From: Chloroflexota bacterium
GTDB lineage: Bacteria > Chloroflexota > Anaerolineae > UBA2200 > JACIWT01
Assembly (NCBI GenBank): GCA_014360825.1
Contig: JACIWT010000004.1
Location: 1-64,000, forward strand
Direction: 5' to 3'
DNA: 64,000 nucleotides
The notes under the pieces are model-generated. The model did no database searches. It was not told where the DNA came from and saw only the letters and a list, made by a program, of their open reading frames with translations. Shown here in pieces: positions 56,284-63,354 of this stretch. The position numbers and the translations under genes were made by a program. Numbering within the stretch: the stretch's first letter is position 1; every line of letters begins with the position of its first letter.

Positions 56284-56346
56284 CCCATCCTCCTAGCCCC
56301 CTTCCCCTCTCCGCAGGCGGAGAGGGGAAGGGGGTGCGGGGGTAGA
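56284..56346. repeat. CCCCCTTCCCCTCTCC palindrome
   Basis: Arms CCCCCTTCCCCTCTCCGC and GCGGAGAGGGGAAGGGGG around AG. The hairpin is long and GC-rich. It follows the patatin gene and may end its transcript. A smaller relative lies at 45095. Confidence 0.85.
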
Positions 56347-56355
56347 GGTGAGGTT

Positions 56356-56384
56356 TTGCATTATCCTGGTGCAGGGATTATAAT
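56356..56384 (+). promoter_or_regulatory. promoter candidate for the winged-helix gene
   Basis: TTGCAT (56356-56361), 17-bp spacer, TATAAT (56379-56384), 31 bp before ATG 56415. Confidence 0.6.
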
Positions 56385-56414
56385 CTCCTTGACAACATTG
56401 CTACCGAGGAGTGC

Positions 56415-57566
56415 ATGATCTCCGTTCAAAAACTCGTTGCCCTGCGCGCCCGGCGCCAGCACCTTTCGCCCGACGCTCACGGCAAAGGCGAGACCGACGT
56501 CCAACACATCATCCGTGACCTCCAGCCCCTTCCCCTAGCGCCATCCAGCAGATCGCCCTATTTCGACAGCCGTGTGGACGGCTATCAACCTCTCTGGTAC
56601 CGCGAGTTGCGCCGCGCCCACCGCATTGTCGAGGGCCACTTCGTGTCCGGCCAAATCGCCTGTGTCGCCACCGACGATCTGCCCCTCTACGCCGCCGCTT
56701 TCCGCGTCTTCTGCCCCCGCAGCCTGGCCACCGAGGCTGAGCGCTTCTTGGCCCTCCTGCGCCGCTTGGGGCCGCTGCGCAAATCCCAGTTGCAGGAGTT
56801 GCTGGGCTGGGATGTCCGTCTGTTCACCCGTGTGCTCACTGCCCTGAGCCGCAGTTTCCTCATCGTGCAGATGCCGCAGGATGCCGAATGGGACAATCCC
56901 TGGGCGCTTATGTCTGCTGCCTACCCGATGGTGGAGCACAGCGATTGGGACCCATTGTCGGCTCGCGGGGAGGCTCTGCGCCGCTTCGTGATTGCCTTCG
57001 GAGCGGCCAGCCTACGGCACATGGTAGAATGGTCTGGTTGGGGCGCTGCTGAGGTGAACCGGGCCCTGGCCCCACTGCTCAGTGGGGGGACGCTCACCCA
57101 ACTGAAGGTGAAAGGCCAGCCCGATACCCTGTATGTCCCGCCTGGTGACCTGGACGAATTGCAGGAGCAGCCTGATCTGCCCCATTTCCTCACCGCTTTG
57201 CCCCCCAACGACCCCTTTGTACTGCCCCAATGGTCTTCCGTCATCGAACGCTACCGCACTGCATCGCTGCCCCTCTGCCACGCCGTCCTGGTGATGGATG
57301 GGGAGATCGCGGGCGCGACCTGGGGACATCCGCGGCGCCATTATGTCTGGATCGAGAGCCTGAACCTGCACCCCGAGATCGAGGCTGGCGATGATCTCTT
57401 CGATCAGGCTCTGGCTGCTATCGAGTCCTATGTCTCCGGCGGGCGGGTTCCCATCCGCATCTACGCCCCCAACCATGACGAATCCCCTCGCATGGCCAAG
57501 CGCCTGGAGCGCCACGGCTATGAGCGAGAGATAGGTTACTATATCAAGACGTTCGGACGGATATGA
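56415..57566 (+). CDS. YcaQ/AlkZ-like winged-helix protein
   Basis: A 383-residue protein with the layout of the HTH_42 (DUF1006, YcaQ/AlkZ) family. The N-terminal segment LQPLPLAPSSRSPYFDSRVDGYQPLWYREL corresponds to the AlkZ start. Tandem winged helices follow (LGPLRKSQLQELLGWDVRL, LRHMVEWSGWGAAEVNRAL), then LPPNDPFVLPQWSSVIERYR and a C-terminal HDESPRMAKRLERHGY. AlkZ enzymes open DNA cross-links or alkylated bases with a Q-x-Q/D motif. Here the corresponding LQPL lacks the acidic or second Gln residue, so glycosylase activity is doubtful. A DNA-binding regulator is an alternative. GAGGAG precedes ATG 56415. Confidence 0.6.
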   Translation: MISVQKLVALRARRQHLSPDAHGKGETDVQHIIRDLQPLPLAPSSRSPYFDSRVDGYQPLWYRELRRAHRIVEGHFVSGQIACVATDDLPLYAAAFRVFCPRSLATEAERFLALLRRLGPLRKSQLQELLGWDVRLFTRVLTALSRSFLIVQMPQDAEWDNPWALMSAAYPMVEHSDWDPLSARGEALRRFVIAFGAASLRHMVEWSGWGAAEVNRALAPLLSGGTLTQLKVKGQPDTLYVPPGDLDELQEQPDLPHFLTALPPNDPFVLPQWSSVIERYRTASLPLCHAVLVMDGEIAGATWGHPRRHYVWIESLNLHPEIEAGDDLFDQALAAIESYVSGGRVPIRIYAPNHDESPRMAKRLERHGYEREIGYYIKTFGRI

Positions 57567-57585
57567 GAGGGAAAGGGGTTGCGAA

Positions 57586-58092
57586 ATGCGTCACCGCGTC
57601 CAGAGAAAGCAGCCCAATTCCAAGATGTGCTTCGTTTGCGGGCTGAAAAACGAATTCGGGCTGCACGCCTCCTTCTACGAATTGGACAACGGCGAAGTGT
57701 TGGCGGTTTTCACGCCGGCGGCGATACACCAGAGTTACCCAGACCGTGTGCATGGCGGCATCGCCACCGCGATCCTCGATGAAACCATCGGCCGCGCCAT
57801 CATGATTCGACATAATGAAGAAGTGTGGGGCGTGACCATTGAGTTTACCACGCGGTATCGAAAGCCGATCCCCGTGGCTACGCAATTGCGCGCCGTGGGT
57901 CGGATCACAGTGGACGCCAGGCGGTTTTTCGAGGGCGCGGGCGAAATACTGCTGCCGGATGGGACTATCGCGGCCGAGGGATGGGGCAAATACCTCAAGT
58001 TGCCGCCCGGGAAGATAACGGCTTTCGATGCTCAGGAGCAGGAATGGCGGGTGACTTGCCTGCCCGATGACCCGGCAGAGGTTGATATTTAG
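57586..58092 (+). CDS. PaaI-type hotdog thioesterase
   Basis: A 168-residue single hotdog-fold protein. It has CFVCGLKNEFGLHASFYELD near the start, DRVHGGIATAILDETIGRAI as the active-site helix (HGG with Asp/Glu in DET) and WGVTIEFTTRYRKPIPVATQ. It would hydrolyse an acyl-CoA. The CxxCG at the N-terminus is common in this subgroup. AAAGGGG lies before ATG 57586. It follows the winged-helix gene by 19 bp and is likely cotranscribed. A degenerate ACAAGTTG palindrome (58104-58126) follows the stop. Confidence 0.85.
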   Translation: MRHRVQRKQPNSKMCFVCGLKNEFGLHASFYELDNGEVLAVFTPAAIHQSYPDRVHGGIATAILDETIGRAIMIRHNEEVWGVTIEFTTRYRKPIPVATQLRAVGRITVDARRFFEGAGEILLPDGTIAAEGWGKYLKLPPGKITAFDAQEQEWRVTCLPDDPAEVDI

Positions 58093-58194
58093 CCACCCGT
58101 AAGGGCAAGTTGCCAACTTGTCCTACGAGCCAAGCGAGCGGTCCGGTAGGGACTTGACAAGCGTGGCCGTCGAATTTGATTCGACGGCGGGATT

Positions 58195-58221
58195 CTTGCG
58201 AAGGTTCCAAACCTTCGCAAG
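58195..58221. repeat. REP palindrome, TTGCGAAGG family
   Basis: Arms CTTGCGAAGGTT / AACCTTCGCAAG around CCA, in a repeat-rich stretch 58095-58308 before the terpene cyclase-like gene. Confidence 0.85.
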
Positions 58222-58244
58222 GTTCCAGGGTGATATAAAGCAGG

Positions 58245-58308
58245 GTGCAGGAGGCAGGATGCAAGATGCAGGAGGCAGGATGCAAGAGGCAGGAGGCAAG
58301 ATGCAAGA
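58245..58308 (+). repeat. GCAGGAGGCAGGATG minisatellite supplying a translation start
   Basis: Degenerate 7-bp-based units, each with AGGAGG followed 4-5 bases later by ATG: GCAGGAGGCAGGATG, AGGAGGCAGGATG, AGGAGGCAAGATG. The last unit provides the ribosome site and ATG (58301) of the following gene. The same element lies in the other direction at 27217-27280. Confidence 0.85.
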
Positions 58309-59338
58309 GTGGATGGAACTTTTGAGTGGCGACCCATTGCCATGGCTGTTGGAGTCGGACCCTGAGAACCCGGGGGTGCGCTATTTCACCCTCACCGAGT
58401 TGCTCGACCGACCGGAGGATGACCCCGAGGTGCTGGATGCTCAACGGGCGGTGATGTCCACCGGCCCGGTGCCGCGCATTCTGGAGGCCCAGGAGCCCGA
58501 GGGCTACTGGATGAAGCCTGGCTCTGGCTACGGCCCCAAGTACCGCGGCACAGTGTGGTCGGTGATTATGTTGGCGCAACTGGGCGCCGGCGGCGATGAC
58601 CCCCGCGTGCGCCGGGCCGCCGATTACCTTCTGAATCATGCCATCGCCTCCACCGGCGCGTTCTCCGTCAATGGCACACCCTCCGCTGCCATCCTCTGCC
58701 TGGGTGGGAATCTGGGTGCGGCGCTGTTGGACCTGGGCTGGTTGGGGGATGAGCGGCTGGATCGGGCCCTGGACTGGTTGGCCCGCGCCGTTACCGGCCA
58801 GGGCATCGCCCCGGCCGAGAAACAGGATGCGCCGCTGCGCTATTACAAATCGGGCACTTCTGGACCGGGCTTCCGTTGCACCGCCAACAACAATCTCCCC
58901 TGCGCCTGGGGCGCGGTCAAGGTGATGCTTGCCCTCGGCAAAGTCCCCGAGGCGGCTCGCACCCCAGTTATCCGGGCGGCCATCGAAACCGGCGTCGAAT
59001 TCCTGTTCAGTCGCGACCCTGCCGTCGCCGACTATCCGATGGGCTGGGCCACTAAACCGAGCGGTAGTTGGTTTCAGTTCGGCTTTCCGGTGTTCTACGT
59101 TACCGACGTGTTGCAAAACCTGGAAGCACTGGCGGCACTCGGCCACGGCGCCGATCCGCGCCTGGCCGCAGCCGTGGACCTGGTGCTGAGCAAGCAGGAC
59201 GAGGACGGCCGCTGGGCGATGAAGTACACCTATAATGGCAAGACCTGGGTGGACATCGAGCGGAAGGGCCAACCTAGCAAGTGGGTGACCCTGCGGGCCC
59301 TGCGGGTGCTCAGGCAGCGTGGGGTGGCGAGGGAGTAG
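58301..59338 (+). CDS. squalene-cyclase/prenyltransferase-fold (alpha-alpha barrel) protein
   Basis: A 345-residue protein built of repeated helical pairs as in the terpene cyclase/prenyltransferase superfamily: LEAQEPEGYWMKPGSGYGPK, CTANNNLPCAWGAVKVMLAL, VLSKQDEDGRWAMKYTYNGK. The last is a QW-like repeat. It lacks a DxDD or metal motif that would prove cyclase activity. Bacterial homologues are often called prenyltransferase or squalene oxidase repeat proteins without known role. ATG 58301 arises from the minisatellite, with AGGAGG 4 bases before it; ATG 58313 is an alternative. It is followed by a palindrome (59335-59359). Confidence 0.8.
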   Translation: MQEWMELLSGDPLPWLLESDPENPGVRYFTLTELLDRPEDDPEVLDAQRAVMSTGPVPRILEAQEPEGYWMKPGSGYGPKYRGTVWSVIMLAQLGAGGDDPRVRRAADYLLNHAIASTGAFSVNGTPSAAILCLGGNLGAALLDLGWLGDERLDRALDWLARAVTGQGIAPAEKQDAPLRYYKSGTSGPGFRCTANNNLPCAWGAVKVMLALGKVPEAARTPVIRAAIETGVEFLFSRDPAVADYPMGWATKPSGSWFQFGFPVFYVTDVLQNLEALAALGHGADPRLAAAVDLVLSKQDEDGRWAMKYTYNGKTWVDIERKGQPSKWVTLRALRVLRQRGVARE

Positions 59339-59359
59339 GACAAGTTGCCAACTTGCCCC
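59335..59359. repeat. REP palindrome
   Basis: GTAGGACAAGTTG / CAACTTGCCCC, a slightly imperfect member of the ACAAGTTG family, at the stop of the preceding gene. Confidence 0.75.
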
Positions 59360-59386
59360 ATCGCTGGGGAAGGGGATCAAACAACG

Positions 59387-59473
59387 ATGAAACCCGAATA
59401 CTGGATTGGGACTATGGCGTTCATCGGTGCTGTTATTGGCTACATCGAAGGAAAAGAGAATAACTTCACATAA
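59387..59473 (+). CDS. 28-residue membrane peptide, possible
   Basis: ATG 59387 to TAA 59473 encodes MKPEYWIGTMAFIGAVIGYI plus EGKENNFT. It has one predicted membrane helix (residues 6-20) and a charged tail. AAGGGG lies about 12 bases upstream. It lies between two genes in the same direction. It could be a genuine small protein, but a chance frame of this size cannot be excluded. Confidence 0.35.
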   Translation: MKPEYWIGTMAFIGAVIGYIEGKENNFT

Positions 59474-59487
59474 TACAGGTTCGGATC

Positions 59488-59967
59488 ATGCGTTTGTGGT
59501 CTATTCATCCCCAATATCTGGACCGCCAGGGCTTATTGGCGCTTTGGAGGGAGTCGCTTCTGGCGCAGAAGGTATTAGCCGGTGAAACCAGCGGATACAG
59601 AAACCATCCCCAGTTGGAGAGATTCAGACGACACCCGGAGCCTATGTCCGCAATCGGCTTCTACCTGTATTGTGTGTACCAAGAGGCTGCCGGCAGGGGG
59701 TACCATTTTGCCGCCGACAAAATATCGGTTGTTCAGAGGGAAGTTGCGCCGATAGAAGTTTCTGATGGGCAGATCCGCTTTGAATTCGCGCTCCTAATGG
59801 ATCGGCTGAGGACGAGGGACCCCGAGCGGTATCAAAAAGTCGCGGGGATCAGGGAGATCGAGCCCCATCCGATTTTCAGGGTGGTGAGTGGTGATGTGGA
59901 ACTGTGGGAAAGACAAAAACCTCCCGTGGTTTCTGGGCCTGCGGGAGGGGGTCATAAAGATATCTGA
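59488..59967 (+). CDS. pyrimidine-dimer DNA glycosylase family protein
   Basis: A 159-residue protein starting MRLWSIHPQYLDRQGLLALW and continuing QKVLAGETSGYRNHPQLERF. This matches the Pyr_excise family related to T4 endonuclease V, in which bacterial members are annotated as cyclobutane pyrimidine-dimer glycosylase/AP lyase. The N-terminal nucleophile (residue after Met removal, or the conserved early residues) cannot be checked here. The tail (PPVVSGPAGGGHKDI) is probably disordered. It ends 12 bp before mscL, whose ribosome site it carries, so the two are cotranscribed. Confidence 0.8.
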   Translation: MRLWSIHPQYLDRQGLLALWRESLLAQKVLAGETSGYRNHPQLERFRRHPEPMSAIGFYLYCVYQEAAGRGYHFAADKISVVQREVAPIEVSDGQIRFEFALLMDRLRTRDPERYQKVAGIREIEPHPIFRVVSGDVELWERQKPPVVSGPAGGGHKDI

Positions 59968-59979
59968 GGAGGGACGGAA

Positions 59980-60426
59980 ATGTTGGAGGAGTTCAAAAAG
60001 TTCGTTATGCGGGGGAACGTGTTGGATATGGCCGTGGGCATCATCATCGGCGGGGCTTTCGGCAAAATCGTCACTTCACTTGTGAACGACGTTTTGATGC
60101 CGCCCATCGGGCTGTTGCTGGGCAAGGTGGATTTCTCCAACCTGTTCATCAATCTGTCGGGCCGGCCCTACACCTCGCTGGCAGATGCGAAAGCGGCTGG
60201 AGCAGCCACTATCAACTACGGCGTATTCCTCAACACCGTGATCGATTTCATCGTCGTGGCCTTCGCCGTCTTCCTATTGATCCGACAGGTCAACCGATTG
60301 TGGCAGCCCGAGGCACCGCCAGCCGCGCCCACTACCAAAGAGTGCCCCTATTGCCTCTCCACCATCCCCATCCAAGCCACGCGCTGCGCGTATTGCACTT
60401 CGGAACTGAAGGCGGCAAAAACATAG
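59980..60426 (+). CDS. mscL: large-conductance mechanosensitive channel with C-terminal zinc ribbon
   Basis: A 148-residue MscL. It has an N-terminal amphipathic helix ([19 protein letters not shown]), TM1 with [20 protein letters not shown], the external loop, and TM2 ([20 protein letters not shown]). The usual C-terminal helix is followed by a four-cysteine ribbon [18 protein letters not shown], a form seen in some Chloroflexota and cyanobacteria. It opens under osmotic downshock. GAGGAGGG lies 6 bases before ATG 59980. A RAYT gene follows after a REP hairpin. Confidence 0.95.
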   Translation: MLEEFKKFVMRGNVLDMAVGIIIGGAFGKIVTSLVNDVLMPPIGLLLGKVDFSNLFINLSGRPYTSLADAKAAGAATINYGVFLNTVIDFIVVAFAVFLLIRQVNRLWQPEAPPAAPTTKECPYCLSTIPIQATRCAYCTSELKAAKT

Positions 60427-60457
60427 TCTTGCGAGGGTTCCAAACCCTCGCAAGACT
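60425..60457. repeat. REP palindrome, left flank of RAYT copy 4
   Basis: Perfect 15-bp arms AGTCTTGCGAGGGTT / AACCCTCGCAAGACT around CCA, overlapping the mscL stop. Confidence 0.9.
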
Positions 60458-60482
60458 TAGGGCTCAGAGGATTAGATCAAAC

Positions 60483-61040
60483 ATGCACTTAGCAGGCCAC
60501 TATTACCACGTCTACAACCGAGGCAGCAATCGAGGGCGTATTTTTGCCAACCCAGGCAATTACCTATTCTTGCTAAAACGCACCAAACTATTTCTAGCCG
60601 GCTACCCGCTGAGCATGATCGCATACTGTCTCATGCCCAACCATTACCATTTCTTATTGCGCCCAGAAGAAGACAACGTCCTCTCACCATTTATCCAACG
60701 CCTTTTCAGTAGCTACACCCAGGCATTTAACAAACAACAGAAACGTAGCGGCACGCTGTTCGAGGGACGCGCAAAAAGCGTCCTGGTGGATACTGAAGAA
60801 TACATTCTTCACCTCTGTCGCTACATTCACTTGAACCCTGTTCAGGCTGGACTGGTTGCGCATCCAGGGGAGTGGCCCTACAGCAACTATCTTGAATGGG
60901 TCGAACGACGCGATGGTACTCTTGTGGACCGTGCATTTGTGCGGCAGTTTTTCCACACCGCAGCCGATTATGAGGCATTCGTGTTGAGCGAGATAAACCC
61001 ACTACTGGAGCAAAAACTCCGCGCGTATTACCTGGATTGA
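60483..61040 (+). CDS. REP-associated tyrosine transposase (RAYT), copy 4
   Basis: A 185-residue Y1 transposase: MHLAGHYYHVYNRGSNRGRI, HxH MPNHYHFLL (H54/H56), the segment RSGTLFEGRAKSVLV and RYIHLNPVQAGLV. ATG 60483 was chosen because the residues match the family start; the open frame before it runs through the REP and mscL. It is flanked by hairpins of the TTGCGAGGG family at 60425, 61048 (partial) and 61092, making it the likely enzyme for that family, which also occurs at 1197, 47089 and 58195. It contains no internal palindrome, unlike the copies at 11783, 33657 and 37492. Confidence 0.92.
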   Translation: MHLAGHYYHVYNRGSNRGRIFANPGNYLFLLKRTKLFLAGYPLSMIAYCLMPNHYHFLLRPEEDNVLSPFIQRLFSSYTQAFNKQQKRSGTLFEGRAKSVLVDTEEYILHLCRYIHLNPVQAGLVAHPGEWPYSNYLEWVERRDGTLVDRAFVRQFFHTAADYEAFVLSEINPLLEQKLRAYYLD

Positions 61041-61047
61041 TGGGATA

Positions 61048-61124
61048 GCCTTGCGAAGGTTGGAAACCTTCTCTCTACAGCCTTGCTCTACAGCCTTGCG
61101 AGGGTTCCAAACCCTCGCAAGGCT
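61048..61124. repeat. REP palindromes, right flank of RAYT copy 4
   Basis: A broken copy (AGCCTTGCGAAGGTTGGAAA, from 61048) and a perfect one at 61092-61124 with arms AGCCTTGCGAGGGTT around CCA. Together with 60425 they bracket the transposase gene. Confidence 0.9.
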
Positions 61125-61150
61125 TGTGTAATACTTCGCCAGGCTGGGGC

Positions 61151-61528
61151 TTAGGCTTTGACCACTTTCTTTAGAAAGCGGTACAGCGTCCCCGGCAGAT
61201 CCCGGATCCCTTGCTTGAATTCCTCTCGCTCTTCGGGGCTGCTGCCCCTGCCCATAGCAAAGAGGCCGGACAGAAAGCCTCCGACGCCGAAAATAAGCGC
61301 GCCGATTGCTGCGCCAGACCGAAGGCCCGCTGAGCCGCCGAATATGGCCCCGATGAATCGGAATTGCTTGCCATCTACTGTGAAGGTGGTTGAATCTATC
61401 TTGACGGGCGCTAATGGAGGTACTGGCGATGGCTTAGAAGTCGCTCCTCCAGGGAGGGGGCCACACGCCATCAATAGCAAAAGGCTCAGGCAAACTACAG
61501 CACTATAACGGGAGCGCAGCGTTCTCAT
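61151..61528 (-). CDS. small lipoprotein with glycine-rich membrane segment
   Basis: A 125-residue protein. The N-terminus MRTLRSRYSAVVCLSLLLLM ends in a lipobox LLMAC (Cys22), so it is a lipoprotein. A short beta stretch (KIDSTTFTVDGKQFRFIG) is followed by a glycine-rich hydrophobic segment (GAAIGALIFGVGGFLSGLFA) and a charged tail. No family is recognised. AAAAGGA lies upstream of ATG 61528. It is 30 bp downstream of the DDAH gene on the same strand and may share its transcript. Confidence 0.65.
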   Translation of the reverse strand: MRTLRSRYSAVVCLSLLLLMACGPLPGGATSKPSPVPPLAPVKIDSTTFTVDGKQFRFIGAIFGGSAGLRSGAAIGALIFGVGGFLSGLFAMGRGSSPEEREEFKQGIRDLPGTLYRFLKKVVKA

Positions 61529-61558
61529 AGTTATATTTCCTTTTGCGCTCTGCTGCCT

Positions 61559-62332
61559 TCAGAACCGCAGCGACAGACAACTCAAGCCGCCATCCATCTT
61601 GCGGTACTCGGAGACATCCAGCACGATCACCGGATACCCCAGGTTGCGGATGAGCGTCTCCAACATAGGATAGCCGGCAGCTACCAATACGTGTTCGTTG
61701 ACCCGCACGCAATTGGCCGCGTACTCCTCGCCTACTGGTACACGCACCAGTTCGTAGCCGTGGAATGCCGCTTGGTCTGCCAGAGTGTCCACGACCACCA
61801 GCCGGTTGTCGCCCAAGTACGCTAAGCCGCTTTTCAGGTGAAGTAGGCCCGGCAGCCTGCGGATGTCCACGCTGGTAGATGCATATCCGAGCTGCGCCAG
61901 CCACTCCGCCAACTGCTGCGCTCCCTCTTCGTTGGTGCGCTCCGATATGCCAATGAAGAAATGCCCCTCGGCGTCGCAGACGTCACCGCCGTCCAGCGTT
62001 CCAGGGGCTTGAATGGAGGCCAAGGTGGGGTAGAACCGGGTGAGGATCTCGCGCATGCCCGCCACTTCTCCCAGCCGGCTGGGTGCGCCTGGGCGGGTGA
62101 GCATAGCGCCACGTGGGGTCAGGATGGCGGTATCCTCCACGAAAGTGGAGTCGGGGTGGGATGGGTCGGGTGGCAAGCGAGTGAGGGCGAGACCGCACTG
62201 CTGCAAGGCGAAGCAATACCGCTCGTGTTGTTTGAGGGCCAACTCGTAGTCCGGCGGCCCTAGGCCGGCAGTGGTCAGACCGTCGGCAAAGTTAGGGGCG
62301 GGTGGGCGGACGATGGCGTGGGTGAAACGCAT
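61559..62332 (-). CDS. dimethylarginine dimethylaminohydrolase family protein
   Basis: A 257-residue amidinotransferase-fold enzyme. Visible are PDSTFVEDTAILTPRGAMLT, the propeller motif GTLDGGDVCDAEG, the catalytic His in HLKSGLAYLGDNRL and the C-terminal Cys in MDGGLSCLSLRF. This matches DDAH, which converts methylated arginine to citrulline; related arginine-hydrolysing enzymes share the fold. Cytoplasmic. ATG 62332 lies 2 bp after the stop of the HEAT-repeat gene, so the pair is cotranscribed. The physiological substrate in this organism is not known. Confidence 0.9.
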   Translation of the reverse strand: MRFTHAIVRPPAPNFADGLTTAGLGPPDYELALKQHERYCFALQQCGLALTRLPPDPSHPDSTFVEDTAILTPRGAMLTRPGAPSRLGEVAGMREILTRFYPTLASIQAPGTLDGGDVCDAEGHFFIGISERTNEEGAQQLAEWLAQLGYASTSVDIRRLPGLLHLKSGLAYLGDNRLVVVDTLADQAAFHGYELVRVPVGEEYAANCVRVNEHVLVAAGYPMLETLIRNLGYPVIVLDVSEYRKMDGGLSCLSLRF

Positions 62333-62334
62333 GG

Positions 62335-62970
62335 TCAGGCCGCTCGCCTTTCTGCCTCTCTCATCACCCTCTTCAGTCGTGATGCTTGCGAACTCCTCAT
62401 CTCCGTCATCCTGCTTTCCAGGACCCGGAGGAAATCGTCCCGGTTGCTGGCGTTCACTGCCACAGCGGTGCTTTCCGCATGTTGTGGGACATCCTTGGGA
62501 CGGCAGGTTTCCAGGTGCTCCAGCAGATAGGGGAATATGGCTTTTCGATATTCGTCCCTCGTGGAGGCGATGGCGGCAAGGATCTTGACCCCGTTGTCTC
62601 GCGTGATGACCGAGCCCTGTTCCATCAGGCGCTGGATTTCTCCGACGTGTGGGTATATCTCATCTGCACGGATCGCCGCGATGGTGGACAGAGCGATCAT
62701 GCTCCCCCAAACCATGCGGTTGTTCTTGCTCTGCAATAGTCGCAGGAAATCGCCCACATAGTCTGCTATTAGCCCGGGTTCGAGATAGCCGATCTCGTAC
62801 AGGACTTTCAGGCGGTCGCTCTGAATGTTCTGGTTCTCGTTCCACAGGTTACGAGCGATTTCCTGTATGCCCTGCCGATCCCTTTTCTCGGCCAGGTCTC
62901 TGGCCAGTTCCTGATTGGGAACTTCGTCGCGTCGGTTTTGAAAGTAGGCGATGCGGTTCAAAACGGACAT
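62335..62970 (-). CDS. HEAT/ARM-repeat protein
   Basis: A 211-residue helical-repeat protein (MSVLNRIAYFQNRRDEVPNQ...). About four HEAT-like pairs are seen, for example MVWGSMIALSTIAAIRADEI and VITRDNGVKILAAIASTRDE. AAGGAGG lies 7-8 bases before ATG 62970; an earlier in-frame start would run into REP DNA. Such repeats bind proteins. It is tightly linked to the DDAH gene, but a shared function is not evident. Confidence 0.8.
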   Translation of the reverse strand: MSVLNRIAYFQNRRDEVPNQELARDLAEKRDRQGIQEIARNLWNENQNIQSDRLKVLYEIGYLEPGLIADYVGDFLRLLQSKNNRMVWGSMIALSTIAAIRADEIYPHVGEIQRLMEQGSVITRDNGVKILAAIASTRDEYRKAIFPYLLEHLETCRPKDVPQHAESTAVAVNASNRDDFLRVLESRMTEMRSSQASRLKRVMREAERRAA

Positions 62971-63034
62971 AAGTACGCGCCTCCTTGGTCGGGCGGTGCT
63001 GTGGCCGCTGGCGAGCCGAGCGAGGTGAAGCCTT

Positions 63035-63245
63035 ATGTTCCCCCGCAGTTGCACTGCGGGTTGCCCTGGTCAGCGCGGCAGTACAACTGCCGCTGAACGA
63101 TGGGCAGTATAACTACCGCTGAACGATGAGGGTTGCCTTTTCACGGCATCTTATGTTCTCCCGCAGTTGCACTGCGGGTCGCCTTGTACCGCGCGGCAGT
63201 ACAACTGCCGCTGAACGATGAGTACAACGGCTGCTGAACGATGAG
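63035..63245. repeat. cluster of CCGCAGTTGCACTGCGG palindromes
   Basis: CCCGCAGTTGCACTGCGGG (about 63041 and 63161) alternates with GCGGCAGTACAACTGCCGC (63077 and 63193), each followed by TGAACGATG. No gene is seen between 62971 and 63354. The block lies upstream of both divergent genes, beyond the SARP promoter. Confidence 0.85.
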
Positions 63246-63263
63246 CGCGATTTTCGGCATCGT

Positions 63264-63292
63264 TTGACCAGGGACGGGGCCTGGTGTAAAAT
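63264..63292 (+). promoter_or_regulatory. promoter candidate for the SARP regulator
   Basis: TTGACC (63264-63269), 17-bp spacer, TAAAAT (63287-63292). Confidence 0.6.
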
Positions 63293-63354
63293 GTATGGTA
63301 CGATCTTGACAGCCCCTGCATTCGCTCATGCCTTAGCCTCTTGGAGGAGCACAC

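Noticed and set aside
57995-59380. 461-codon minus-strand frame opposite the terpene cyclase-fold gene
   Set aside because: Runs through the minisatellite and REPs and has no domain match; the plus-strand gene explains the region.
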